In this document: piece by piece, positions 1 through 8,627 of the stretch
How positions within the stretch are numbered: position 1 is the first letter of the stretch
How the letters are laid out: every line of letters starts with the position of its first letter
Source: CAVSUB01 sp963730995
Lineage (GTDB): Bacteria > Acidobacteriota > Vicinamibacteria > Vicinamibacterales > 2-12-FULL-66-21
Assembly: GCA_963730995.1 (NCBI GenBank)
Contig: CAVSUB010000005.1
Coordinates: 124,001-188,000, forward strand
Length of the DNA: 64,000 nt
Direction of reading: 5' to 3'
The notes under the pieces: model-generated
Told to the model about the DNA's origin: nothing
Seen by the model: the letters and a program-made list of their open reading frames with translations, nothing else
The model's database searches: none
Translations under genes and position numbers: made by a program

Positions 1-617
1 ACAGTCTGCGGGTTGTACTGCGGAACATAGACGACCTGAGGGTTGGCAGGCTCGATCACGACCACCTGCTCGCCACTCGACGTGGTCCTGGTTTCGACGG
101 CCTGTTGCGGCGTGGTCTTGAGTTTCCCGGCCTCCTGCGCCTTAAGTCTCAGCCGCTGGATGCTGGCGAAGACCGCGGAGCGATCGGCAGTGAACGCCTG
201 GCCGAGCCTGGCCGTCCGATCGAGATCTCCAGCCATCGCCTCCACGACCTGAGGAAAGAGGACGAGAGCCGCGAAGCTGGCCTCGAAGCCCGACTTCGTC
301 GCCGCGTCTTGAAGCTCACTTCCTTTCAGCGTCTGGCTGGCGAGCCATTCGTTGAGCGTCGCGACTTTGCCGGGATTCGAGGCACAGAGAAGCATCTGCG
401 CGAGAAGTTGATCCGGATAGAGGGCGATGGGCGCGAGCAGGCTATCGAGCGCGTCTGGCGTCGCGGCCTGTTTGGGCGCGGGCGCGGCGTGCTTGGACAC
501 GGGCGCGGCCGGCTGTTGCGATGGCAGTGGTTCGGCAGCAAACGGTCCTGGAGGAGGTGCGAGGCCGAACCAGGCGAACACGAGCAGGGCGTGCGTCCCG
601 ATCACGAGTGTCTTCAT
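1..617 (-). CDS. DUF3300 family secreted protein, 3' end outside window
   Basis: The minus-strand frame opens with ATG at 617 and runs off the left edge without a stop, so only the first 205 residues are visible. A hydrophobic signal-like N-terminus (MKTLVIGTHALLVFAWFGLA) is followed by a Pro/Ala-rich linker. Then comes the motif LLAPIALYPDQLLAQML, which I recognise as the start of the DUF3300 domain, and later VVYVPQYNP, also typical of that family. DUF3300 proteins are exported proteins of unknown function. The start lies 34 bases downstream of the ppk2 stop on the same strand, so the two may be co-transcribed. The family call is fairly secure; no function can be assigned. Confidence 0.8.
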   Translation of the reverse strand, partial: MKTLVIGTHALLVFAWFGLAPPPGPFAAEPLPSQQPAAPVSKHAAPAPKQAATPDALDSLLAPIALYPDQLLAQMLLCASNPGKVATLNEWLASQTLKGSELQDAATKSGFEASFAALVLFPQVVEAMAGDLDRTARLGQAFTADRSAVFASIQRLRLKAQEAGKLKTTPQQAVETRTTSSGEQVVVIEPANPQVVYVPQYNPQT

Positions 618-651
618 GCTGGAAAGGCTCCCAACCAGTGAGATCCAACCC

Positions 652-1425
652 TCAGTACCGCTCGCGCACGAATCGCCGGCGCGCAATCGACTTGGCGTCG
701 TCGTACGCACCCTTCGAGGACCGCTTCGGCAGGCTCACCTTCTTCTGCCGCAGCGTCTTGTGCGGAATCATCGACAGCAGATGCGCGATGGTGTTCAGGC
801 GCGCCGCCCGCTTGTCGTCGGAGCGGACGATGTGCCAGGGGGCGATGCGCGTGTCGGTCTTCTGCAGCATCATGTCGCGCGCGCGGGAGTAGTCGTACCA
901 GCGCGTGCGCGCGGGAATGTCCATCGGACTGAGCTTCCACTGCCGTACAGGATCCTCGATGCGGGCTTCGAACCGTCGTTTCTGCTCGTCGTTGCTGACT
1001 TCCATCCACAGCTTGATCAGAATGATCCCACCCCCGACCATGAACTTCTCGACCTGGGGACAGATCTCCAGGAACCGTTTGTACTCATTGTCCGAGCAGA
1101 AACCCATCACGCGCTCGACACCGGCGCGGTTGTACCAGCTCCGATCGAAGATGACCACTTCGCCGGCGCTGGGGAAGTGCTGCAGGTAGCGCTGCATGTA
1201 GACCTGGCTCTTTTCACGGTCGGATGGCGCCGGGAGGGCTACCACCCGGAAGACGCGGGGGCTGAGACGCTCGGTGATGGCGCGGATCGTCCCGCCCTTG
1301 CCGGCCCCGTCACGTCCCTCGAACACTATGACGACGCGAAGGCCCTTCTCCTTGACCCATCGCTGCAGGTCGCACAGCCGGACCTGGAGTTTCTCCAACG
1401 CTTTCTCGTACTTCTCACGTTTCAT
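652..1425 (-). CDS. ppk2: Polyphosphate kinase 2 family protein
   Basis: A 257-residue protein of the PPK2 family, which transfers phosphate between polyphosphate and nucleoside di- or monophosphates. The Walker A loop is visible as EGRDGAGKGGT and the Walker B region as VVIFDRSWYNRAGVERVMGF, followed by the lid-region arginines. The frame is open 60 codons further upstream. I chose ATG at 1425 (MKREKYEKALEKLQ) because AGAGGA lies 7 bases before it and family N-termini begin this way. The length fits single-domain PPK2. The subclass (ADP- or AMP-phosphorylating) cannot be decided by eye. It is divergent from the SulP gene across a 502-base gap. Confidence 0.92.
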   Translation of the reverse strand: MKREKYEKALEKLQVRLCDLQRWVKEKGLRVVIVFEGRDGAGKGGTIRAITERLSPRVFRVVALPAPSDREKSQVYMQRYLQHFPSAGEVVIFDRSWYNRAGVERVMGFCSDNEYKRFLEICPQVEKFMVGGGIILIKLWMEVSNDEQKRRFEARIEDPVRQWKLSPMDIPARTRWYDYSRARDMMLQKTDTRIAPWHIVRSDDKRAARLNTIAHLLSMIPHKTLRQKKVSLPKRSSKGAYDDAKSIARRRFVRERY

Positions 1426-1927
1426 CGTGTTGTCCTCTGGAAACCGGTCGTCGCCTGTCGTGCTCGGCCCAGCAGACTGAACCCTGCGGAGCGCGAGGGT
1501 CTCGCGCACCAATGGCTGTGTTGTAGCACTTCGCGTTCCAATCAAAAACTGGCCGAAGATCTGCGGATCGCACTGAGTCGAGGATTCGGTTGCGGCTCGT
1601 CCCACGGCATCTCAGAGGCGGCCCGGAATGCCGGAGCCGGCAGTGGAAGTTGAAGGAGGAACGGCCAGGGGGCGCAGTCGTAGGCGTCCTTCACGTCGAT
1701 ATGTCGATCCTGCTGGTAAGAGTCGGACATCCTGCACAACATCCGGAATACCGGAGAAGCCACCGACAGGTTGTCGGACTGCCCAACGATCAGAGCTCTC
1801 TCGTCGTCGTGCGCGTTCGAAGCGGTGGCACGCGCCGTGCTCTGAAGCGACGCACGGGGCGAACGCCGATTTCATCTGTCTGAGTTTCCCGGACCCCTGT
1901 GGACACTGCTTGTCGCAGAAGCCCTTC
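1426..1927. other. Divergent intergenic region between ppk2 and SulP gene
   Basis: About 500 bases without a convincing gene. It must hold the promoters for both flanking genes, but I see no clear -35/-10 pair. At 1622-1636 it carries CCCGGAATGCCGGAG, a short partly palindromic motif that recurs in other gaps of this window near 10921, 13516 (reverse) and 40975. The SulP frame is open through much of this gap but the translation before 1928 does not look like protein. Confidence 0.5.
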
Positions 1928-3637
1928 GTGAACACTGGTTCAGCGCCTGCGTCGATACCCGCTCTTCGCTGGTTGCGCGACTACCGGAGCGATTGGCTGC
2001 GGCCGGATCTTGTGGCCGGTCTCACGCTCTCCGCGTACCTCCTCCCGGCTGGGATTGGCAACGCATCGCTGGCGGGCCTCCCACCCGAGGCAGGTCTCTA
2101 CGCCTGTCTCTTTTCGGGACTGGTTTTCTGGGTCTTCTGCAGCTCGAAGCACACGGTCGTAACGACCACCTCCGCATTGTCGTTGCTCGTTGTCGCGTCG
2201 GTGGGCGAACTGAGTGGAGGAGATCCCGCGCGGCACGCCGCGCTTGCCGCGTGCGCGGCGCTGCTCGTGGCCCTCATCGCGATTGCGGCATGGCTCGTTC
2301 GCGCTGGCAATGCGGTCGGATTCTTTTCCGAGACCGTACTCGTCGGCTTCAAATCGGGGCTGGCGCTCTACCTGGCGAGCACGCAGCTCCCGGACCTGTT
2401 CGGCTTCAAAGGGACGCACGGAGACTTCTGGGAGCGCTCGGCCTACTTCATCAGGCACCTCGGCGAGACTCACCAGACCTCGCTGCTGGTGGGAGCCGCT
2501 GCCTTCGCGGCGCTCGTCGCGGGCAAGCTCTGGCTGAAGAACCGGCCCGTGTCGTTTCTCGTGGTGCTCGCCGGCATGTTTGCGGCACGGCTCCTGAACC
2601 TCGAGGGGAAGGGCGTCGCGCTGCTCGGGGAGATCCCGCAAGGGCTACCGTCGCTCGGACTGCCGCTCGTCAGCCGGCACGAGCTGAACGCCCTCCTGCC
2701 CGTGGCTCTGGCGATGTTCGTCCTCGCCGCAGTGGAGACATCCGCCATCGGGCGCATGTTCGGCCAGAAGCACGGCCATCGGTTCCAGGCCAATCAGGAG
2801 CTGTTGGCCATTGGCGCGGCCAACCTGTTCGTGGGGATAGGTCGCGGCTTCCCGGTCAGCGGCGGCATGTCGCAGTCGCTCGTCAACGAGAGCGCCGGGG
2901 CGCGCACGCCGCTGTCCGGCCTGATCGCCGCGCTCTTCATGCTCATCGTGGCCCTGTTCGCGTCGGGACTGCTGCGGAATCTGCCGCAACCGGTGCTGGC
3001 GGCCATCGTCCTCACTGCCGTCATGAGCCTCGTCGACATCCACGCCTTGCGGCACATCTGGCGGTTCAGCCGAACGGAGTTCTTCGTCGCGATTGCGGCC
3101 CTCGTCGGCGTGCTGGGATCCGGGCCCGTCAACGGCGTGCTGCTCGGCGCGGCGATCTCGATCGTGCTCCTGCTTCGGCAGGCCGCCAGCCCCCGGGTTA
3201 CCGAGCTGGGCCGGATTCCCGGCACGACCTACTTCGCCGATCGGTCGCGCCGCCCGGAGCACGAGCGGACGCCCGGCGTGTTCGTGGTCCGCTGCGAGTC
3301 GTCGCTGTTCTACTTCAACGTTGAATACGTGCGCGAGCGCCTGCTCGGGCTCCTCGCCGCGCGCCCGGATGCGGTGCGGCTCGTCGTCTTCGTTCTCGGC
3401 GCGGTGCCAAAAATCGACCTCGCCGGCGCCGAGCTCTTGAGCGAACTGCAGCGGACGTTTCGCGCGAAGGACGTCGCGTTCCGGCTGGCCGACGCTCACG
3501 GCGAAGTCCGCGATGCTCTGCGTCGGGTCGATTTCGAACAGGGGTACGACGGCTTACTCGAGTCCGGGCAGAGTGTTGATCTCGTCGTGTCGCAGTGGGT
3601 GGACCTGGAATCACAACACGAGAGCAAGAGATCTTGA
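1928..3637 (+). CDS. SulP family anion transporter with STAS domain
   Basis: An inner-membrane SulP/SLC26-type transporter of about 569 residues. The sulfate-transporter domain starts with RSDWLRPDLVAGLTLSAYLL and continues through many hydrophobic segments, with GFPVSGGMSQSLVNESAGA and the later helix LPQPVLAAIVLTAVMSLVDI. A C-terminal STAS domain (about residues 445-560) includes IDLAGAELLSELQ. Substrate is not evident; the family carries sulfate, bicarbonate or organic anions. I chose GTG at 1928 because the protein-like sequence begins there; an upstream ATG at 1628 lies inside a repeat-like motif. The reading frame is intact. Confidence 0.85.
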   Translation: MNTGSAPASIPALRWLRDYRSDWLRPDLVAGLTLSAYLLPAGIGNASLAGLPPEAGLYACLFSGLVFWVFCSSKHTVVTTTSALSLLVVASVGELSGGDPARHAALAACAALLVALIAIAAWLVRAGNAVGFFSETVLVGFKSGLALYLASTQLPDLFGFKGTHGDFWERSAYFIRHLGETHQTSLLVGAAAFAALVAGKLWLKNRPVSFLVVLAGMFAARLLNLEGKGVALLGEIPQGLPSLGLPLVSRHELNALLPVALAMFVLAAVETSAIGRMFGQKHGHRFQANQELLAIGAANLFVGIGRGFPVSGGMSQSLVNESAGARTPLSGLIAALFMLIVALFASGLLRNLPQPVLAAIVLTAVMSLVDIHALRHIWRFSRTEFFVAIAALVGVLGSGPVNGVLLGAAISIVLLLRQAASPRVTELGRIPGTTYFADRSRRPEHERTPGVFVVRCESSLFYFNVEYVRERLLGLLAARPDAVRLVVFVLGAVPKIDLAGAELLSELQRTFRAKDVAFRLADAHGEVRDALRRVDFEQGYDGLLESGQSVDLVVSQWVDLESQHESKRS

Positions 3638-4016
3638 AGTGGCTCGGGGTCGCCGCACTGAGAGAAGGCCTCCTCCCGCTCTGGCGGCTTGGGTCGATGC
3701 CCGGGCCGACGTGAACGGGAGGAGCATCGGCGCCGCGGAGGAGAGAGCCGCGGCGCAGATCTGCGGTTTCTCCTCTGGCCAGAGCACCCGCCGTGCCAAA
3801 TCGACAACGTCCGCCAAGACCCGCGGGAAAACGATGTCGTTTCAGCATCTGTCGGGCGACACGAGCCGAGCGGGCTCCTGCGGCCGACGCCGTGCGCAAA
3901 TCGTCTGGGACAGCGGAGGCATCGCGGACCACCACCAGTCGTAAGGAATTGCGGCTAATCGTGAGCGTGCGGACAGCTGGTCCGGAATTCACTTGAGTCG
4001 GGTAGGAATTCCTTGA

Positions 4017-4094
4017 AGCTGACAGCTCTCAGCTTTCAGCTCACGCCTCAAACAGCATATCCAGCTGAAAGCTGACAGCTGAGAGCTGACAGCT
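4017..4094. repeat. AGCTGACAGCT-type inverted repeat
   Basis: Two arms built from AGCT-spaced units face each other: AGCTGACAGCTCTCAGCTTT at 4017 onwards and AGCTGAAAGCTGACAGCT at 4063 onwards, separated by about 20 bases. A related copy lies at 56397-56427, after the nucleotide-transporter gene. This looks like a dispersed intergenic palindromic element rather than a transposon. Confidence 0.7.
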
Positions 4095-4109
4095 ACAACT
4101 CGGGTTCGC

Positions 4110-4154
4110 TCAGCGCGAGCTGCCGCTGCTCGACGAACCTGAGGTCGGTGCTCC
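4110..4154 (-). pseudogene. 45-bp remnant of TolC/NodT-type gene
   Basis: These 45 bases are identical to 7299-7343, inside the outer-membrane efflux gene at 7150-8616. On the minus strand they encode STDLRFVEQRQLAL, the same C-terminal helix segment. The flanks diverge at once on both sides, so this is a small duplicated fragment without a functional frame. Confidence 0.7.
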
Positions 4155-4300
4155 GGATCGCTCGGAAGAAATCGGCGTGACTCCCTCGCTCGAAGACGCC
4201 GCCGCGCCTTCGGCGGTGCTGACAAGGGACGGTCAGCTCACGCGTCTGGCCCGCCGGTCGGCGGGCTGCTAAACTTCCCGTCGGGTCGCGAAGACACGTC

Positions 4301-4498
4301 TATCAAGAACATGAAACCCGGGGGTTCCTGGTGCAAATCCGCGCGGACATCTTCGACCTGTTCAACCACGCCAACTTCGGCCCTCCCAGCAACGTCGTGG
4401 GGAGTCCGACGTTTGGCAAGATCACCACGACTCGCCTTCCCACAAGCGAAGCGGGTTCATCTCGCCAGATTCAGCTGGCCGTGAAGCTGGCGTTCTGA
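4301..4498 (+). pseudogene. 3' remnant of TonB-dependent receptor (Oar-like) gene
   Basis: The frame ending in TGA at 4496-4498 reads VQIRADIFDLFNHANFGPPS, then FGKITTTR and SRQIQLAVKLAF at the C-terminus. This is the signature end of large TonB-dependent, carboxypeptidase-regulatory-like receptors abundant in Acidobacteriota (RAEFFNLFNHPNFG...RQIQFALKLxF). Only about the last 65 residues remain, with no start codon, plug or barrel upstream, so it is a truncated pseudogene. The sensor kinase start codon follows one base after its stop. Confidence 0.75.
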
Positions 4499-4499
4499 G

Positions 4500-7097
4500 A
4501 TGGCCGGCCGGGCCTTGGCACGACTGCTGGCAACGTTCGCGCTGACGTTCCTAGCGCCGCTGTGCGTCTGCCAAGCTGCCTGGGCTCAAGCACAATCGCA
4601 CCGGACCGTGCTCGCGGTGCATTGGAGCTCGGAAGATTTTCCGATCAATGCACTGCGGGATGCGGCGATTCGAAAGGTCCTGTTGTCCTCCGACGTGCCT
4701 ATCGACTACTACGCGGAGTACCTGGAAACTGATCGCTTTCCGGCGGAGGAGGCGTCACCGGCGCTGCGCGATTCCATTGCCCGCAAGTTCGGGGGGCGGA
4801 GAATCGACGTGGTGCTTGCGGTCCAGGACGTCGCTCTCCAGTTCGTGCTCCGGTTCCGCGGGGAGCTGTTTCCCGACGCTCCGATCGTATACCTGGGATT
4901 CCCGCCGCCAGATGAGAGCGTCCGCAACTCGAGTATGGGTATCACCGGAGTCGTGATGGGCCCGGCATACGACAGCACGCTGGAGCTCGCGCTGAAGCTG
5001 CACCCGTCGACCGAACGCGTATTGGTAGTGACGCAGGTGCCGGACCCCGGGCTAGAGAAGATCGCGCAGGCATCACTGGGCACGTTGGAGCGGCGGATAA
5101 AACTTGACTACGTCGCTGAGAGGTCGTTGCCGGGCCTGCTTGCAGCTATCAAAGCCGCTCCCGCGCGTTCGTTGGTTTACTACATCCGCTACTCTCAGGA
5201 GGATCCGGGCCGTGTCCGGTTTCCATCGGATGTCGTGGAAATGTTGGCCCAGGCCTCCCCGGTTCCGGTTTACGTCAGCACCGACTCGTATATCGGGTCC
5301 GGCGTCGTCGGCGGCATGGTAGACGACACGCAAGGCCTCGCCACTCGCGCAGCAGAGATGGCGCTTCAGATTCTTGCGGGGACGAGACCCCAGGACATTC
5401 CGTTCGAGCAGCCGGCGCGCGTGCCGGCATTCGACTGGCGTCAATTGCACCGCTGGGGTATCAGCGAGAGCCGGCTGCCGGCCGGTAGCAGGATCCTCTT
5501 CAGGCAGCCGCGCGCCTGGGAGCTGTACCGATTGCAGATCCTTGGTTTCGGCGTGCTCATGATGCTCCAGACCGGGCTGATCGCGTTGCTGCTGGTGCAG
5601 CGCGCGCGCCGGCGTCGGACGGAGGCGCGACATAGTGCCATCCTGCGCGCCGTGCCGGACCTCATGTTCCTGCAGACGACCGACGGTGTCTATGTCGACT
5701 ATCACGCCTCCGATCCCGGCCAACTGCTCCGTCCCCCTGAGCAGTTCCTGGGGAAAAACATGCGCGACGTATTGCCAACCGTGCCGCTCCGCCAGATCGA
5801 AGCCGCATTCGCCCAGGCGACCAGCGCCGTGGGACCGGTCGAGCCCATCGTCGTCGAGTACGACCTGGAGCTGCCGGCGGGGAATCGCCGCTTCGAGGCG
5901 CGGCTGGTGCGCAGCAGCGACAACCAGATACTCACGCTGGTGCGCGACATCACCGAGCAGGCGCGAGCCGAGACCGCTCTTCGCGAGGGCGCGCAACGCT
6001 ACGCCTTGGCGTCAGCGGCCGGAGCGGTCGGGTTGTGGGACTGGAACTTCGAGACCAACCAGCTCTACATCGACGCGGGGCTGAAATCGCTCTTGGGGTT
6101 CGAAGACGCGGAGATCGGCACCAACCCGGAGGACTGGGGCGCACGCGTGCATCCGCAGGACGTGCCGATCGCCGCCGCCCGGGTGAAGGCGTGCGTCGAT
6201 GGCGACAGCGACGTGTATGAAATAGAGCATCGGATGCTCCACAAGGATGGCAGTGTCAAGTGGGTCCTCTCACGTGGATCAGCCATAAGAGCTGAGGATG
6301 GCACGCTGCGCCGTATGGTCGGAACGAAGGTGGACATCACGAAGCTGAAGCGAGCCGAGGAAGCGATTCGCGACAACGAGGCCAAGCTGCAGGCCAGTAA
6401 TGAGGAGATTCTGTACCTCGCTGGGTCGCTCATCTCGGCGCAAGATGCCGAGCGGGCGCGAATGGCACGTGACCTGCACGACGACGTGAGCCAGCAACTT
6501 GCCGCGCTGTCGATCGCGCTCAGCAGTCTCAAGCGGCGGTCGCGAGCGGCAGTTGACGACGACGATCTGCAGTCGGCCATCTCCTCGATCCAGGAGCGCG
6601 CGATCGCTGTCGGCGAGAGCATCCGACACCTTTCACTCGATCTGCACCCCAACGTGCTCAGGTACGGTGGACTGACGGCCGCCCTGACCACCCACTGTGC
6701 TGGAGTCTCTGCTGCACATCCAATCGCGATTACCTGCGCCACTGAAGGCGAGGTCGATGCCCTCGACTCGGAGACCGCGCTCTCCTTGTACCGGATCGCT
6801 CAGGAGGCTCTCCACAACGTTGTCAAACACGCGCGAGCCGGCCGGGTTGAGGTCCAGGTGGTCCGCAACGGCGACAGCGTCGAGCTCACGGTCGGTGACG
6901 ATGGCCAGGGGTTCGATGCTGCCAGAACGCGGAAGGAGCGCAAAGGCCTTGGGCTCATGAGCATGAGTGAGCGCGTCAGACTTGCGAAAGGAACTCTTAG
7001 TTTCGTGACCGAACAGGGCAAAGGCACTCAGGTGCGCGTATGGCTTCCGATCGCACCGCGAGTGACACAAGAGGCGGGTGAGGCGATCCGAAGTTAG
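4500..7097 (+). CDS. Hybrid sensor kinase: ABC-type binding domain, PAS, HisKA_3
   Basis: An 865-residue membrane sensor histidine kinase of the NarX/DesK class. The signal peptide (MAGRALARLLATFALTFLAP...) is followed by a periplasmic domain (about 35-330) resembling ABC_sub_bind proteins (PF04392), then one membrane helix (about 345-366). Next come a PAS domain (about 380-480) and a PAS_3 domain with PAC (about 500-620). The dimerisation/phosphoacceptor helix contains ARDLHDDVSQQLAALSIALS with His660, and the ATPase domain ends the protein (DDGQGF, GLGLMSM). No response regulator is adjacent, so it is an orphan in this window. It starts one base after the stop of a TonB-receptor remnant. 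Confidence 0.88.
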   Translation: MAGRALARLLATFALTFLAPLCVCQAAWAQAQSHRTVLAVHWSSEDFPINALRDAAIRKVLLSSDVPIDYYAEYLETDRFPAEEASPALRDSIARKFGGRRIDVVLAVQDVALQFVLRFRGELFPDAPIVYLGFPPPDESVRNSSMGITGVVMGPAYDSTLELALKLHPSTERVLVVTQVPDPGLEKIAQASLGTLERRIKLDYVAERSLPGLLAAIKAAPARSLVYYIRYSQEDPGRVRFPSDVVEMLAQASPVPVYVSTDSYIGSGVVGGMVDDTQGLATRAAEMALQILAGTRPQDIPFEQPARVPAFDWRQLHRWGISESRLPAGSRILFRQPRAWELYRLQILGFGVLMMLQTGLIALLLVQRARRRRTEARHSAILRAVPDLMFLQTTDGVYVDYHASDPGQLLRPPEQFLGKNMRDVLPTVPLRQIEAAFAQATSAVGPVEPIVVEYDLELPAGNRRFEARLVRSSDNQILTLVRDITEQARAETALREGAQRYALASAAGAVGLWDWNFETNQLYIDAGLKSLLGFEDAEIGTNPEDWGARVHPQDVPIAAARVKACVDGDSDVYEIEHRMLHKDGSVKWVLSRGSAIRAEDGTLRRMVGTKVDITKLKRAEEAIRDNEAKLQASNEEILYLAGSLISAQDAERARMARDLHDDVSQQLAALSIALSSLKRRSRAAVDDDDLQSAISSIQERAIAVGESIRHLSLDLHPNVLRYGGLTAALTTHCAGVSAAHPIAITCATEGEVDALDSETALSLYRIAQEALHNVVKHARAGRVEVQVVRNGDSVELTVGDDGQGFDAARTRKERKGLGLMSMSERVRLAKGTLSFVTEQGKGTQVRVWLPIAPRVTQEAGEAIRS

Positions 7098-7149
7098 ACT
7101 GCGACCTGAGAGCCCTACGACCAACACTTCATGTGAACTCCCCGTAGTC

Positions 7150-8616
7150 TCAGCGCGAATCGGGTGAGACGCCGCCCGGCGGCGGGGTGGCTGGCGGCTG
7201 CGGTCGCGGTTCGAAGCTGCCACCGAGCGCGAGGTGGAGATTCACGCGCTGCACGCGCTGCTCGGCCTGGACGCGGATCAGCGCCGAGCGCGTGGCGGTC
7301 AGCGCGAGCTGCCGCTGCTCGACGAACCTGAGGTCGGTGCTCCCCACTTTGAACTGGGTCTGCACCATGGAGAGCGCCTGCTGATTGTCGGATAGCGCCT
7401 GCGCCAGGATCTGCTCGCGCTCGCGCGCGGCAATCTCGGCGGCAAGTGCGCCTTCCACCTCTCCGAAGGCGCGCAGTCCCACCGACGGCATACTCGGCGA
7501 TCGCCTGTTTCTGCTCTGCGGTCCGAATCTCGACCTGCGTCTTGAGCGCGCCGCCTCTGTAAGAGCGGCGCGAGCAGGTTGGCGCCGAGGCTCCACACCG
7601 GATTGCTGTGATCCTGCAGCACGAACAGATCACTCGAGATGGAGCTGACGCTGGTCGTCAGGGCGATGGCCGGCAGGCGGGCCGCCTTGGCCTCCTGAAT
7701 CCGATGGAAGGCTACCGCCACGCGCCGCTCCGCGGCGATCACGTCCGGTCGGCGCTCCAGGAGCGCCGATGGCAGCCCGCCAGGAACTTCGCCGGGGAAC
7801 CCTGGCAGCTGCGGCGCCGGCGCCGCTGCGGCCGCCGGGTACCGGCCGAGCAGGATCTCGAGCGCCCGAATCGCTTGCTCACGCCCCAGCTCGAGCTGAC
7901 GCAGGGCGTCGCGATAGGTGCCGACGCTGGCGCGCGCCACGAACACTTCCTCCTGATTGCCGACCCCGATGCGAAGACGGTCGCCGGCCAGCCGCACGAG
8001 CTCATCGCTCGCACGAATCGTCTCGCGTGCCGCCTCGACCTGCAGCCCTGCCTCGGTCGCAAGGAACCAGCTCTTGGCTACGAGTGCCGCAATCGACTGT
8101 CGCGCGTACTCGAAATCCGCCTGCGCCGACGCGGCCTGGGCGGCGCTTGCCGCCCGGCCGCAGCGCACGCGGCCCCAGAGGTCGATCTCCCAGGTCGCGG
8201 AGATCGCAATGCCCTGGAGGCCCGAGCCGTCCCCCATGCTTGGTGCCACCATGCGCGAGGACATCGACCGACGGGTACAGCTTCGCCCCCGCCAGCTTGG
8301 CGTTGAGCAGCGCCAGCTCGACCCGGGCGGCGCCCACGCGCAGATCGGCGTTGTGCGCGATGGCTTCGGTCACCGCCGCCGCCAACTGGTCGTCGTGGAA
8401 GCTCGCGACCCAGTTGTCGGACACCGTGCCGGCACCAGCGCCTGCCGCGGTCCACTGTGCAGGCGTCTGCAGCCCAGGCAGTGCCTGTTCTTTGATGGCC
8501 GCCGCATCAGGCGGTTTCTTCACCGCACAACCGGCCATCGTCGCAACCAGTCCGGTTGCGACGAGAGCAGCGATTGACCGAAGCGGCGGCCGGGCGTTCG
8601 AGCGAAGACGAGCCAT
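7150..8616 (-). CDS. NodT/TolC-type outer-membrane efflux lipoprotein (frame-broken)
   Basis: The outer-membrane factor of a tripartite efflux system. It starts at ATG 8616, after AAGGA, with a signal peptide and lipobox (TGLVATMAGC), and then the efflux-protein repeats: EIDLWGRVR, SWFLATEAGLQVEAARETI, SALLERRPDVIAAERRVA, and near the end STDLRFVEQRQLALTATR. The coding sequence changes frame near 8240, 7560 and 7500, but the pieces are collinear and cover the whole family length of about 480 residues. That fits indel errors better than decay. It is the last gene of the operon DUF3302, HlyD, NodT, and lies 11 bases after the HlyD stop. Confidence 0.8.
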
Positions 8617-8627
8617 CGTGCCGTCCT

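Larger units (their letters stand above)
3638..4330. other. Gene-poor scar with repeats and gene remnants
   Basis: No complete gene is supported here. From 3638 to 4016 I see nothing recognisable. Then come an AGCT-rich inverted repeat (4017-4094), a 45-base exact copy of part of the TolC-type gene (4110-4154) and the 3' tail of a TonB-receptor-like gene ending at 4498. Together these look like a decayed or rearranged junction upstream of the sensor kinase. Confidence 0.6.

Noticed and set aside
427..1653. A 408-codon plus-strand open frame across the ppk2 gene
   Set aside because: It is the antisense shadow of ppk2 and the DUF3300 gene. The minus strand carries clear kinase motifs, while the plus translation is low-complexity and matches nothing.
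1993..3324. A 443-codon open frame inside the SulP gene
   Set aside because: Arg/Ala-rich translation in an alternative frame, typical of high-GC shadow; the SulP frame carries the conserved helices.
4322..4400. A possible tRNA from the GGTTCCTGGTGCAAATCC-like stretch
   Set aside because: Resembles a T-arm but there is no acceptor or anticodon stem around it, and the bases read well as the TonB-receptor C-terminus.
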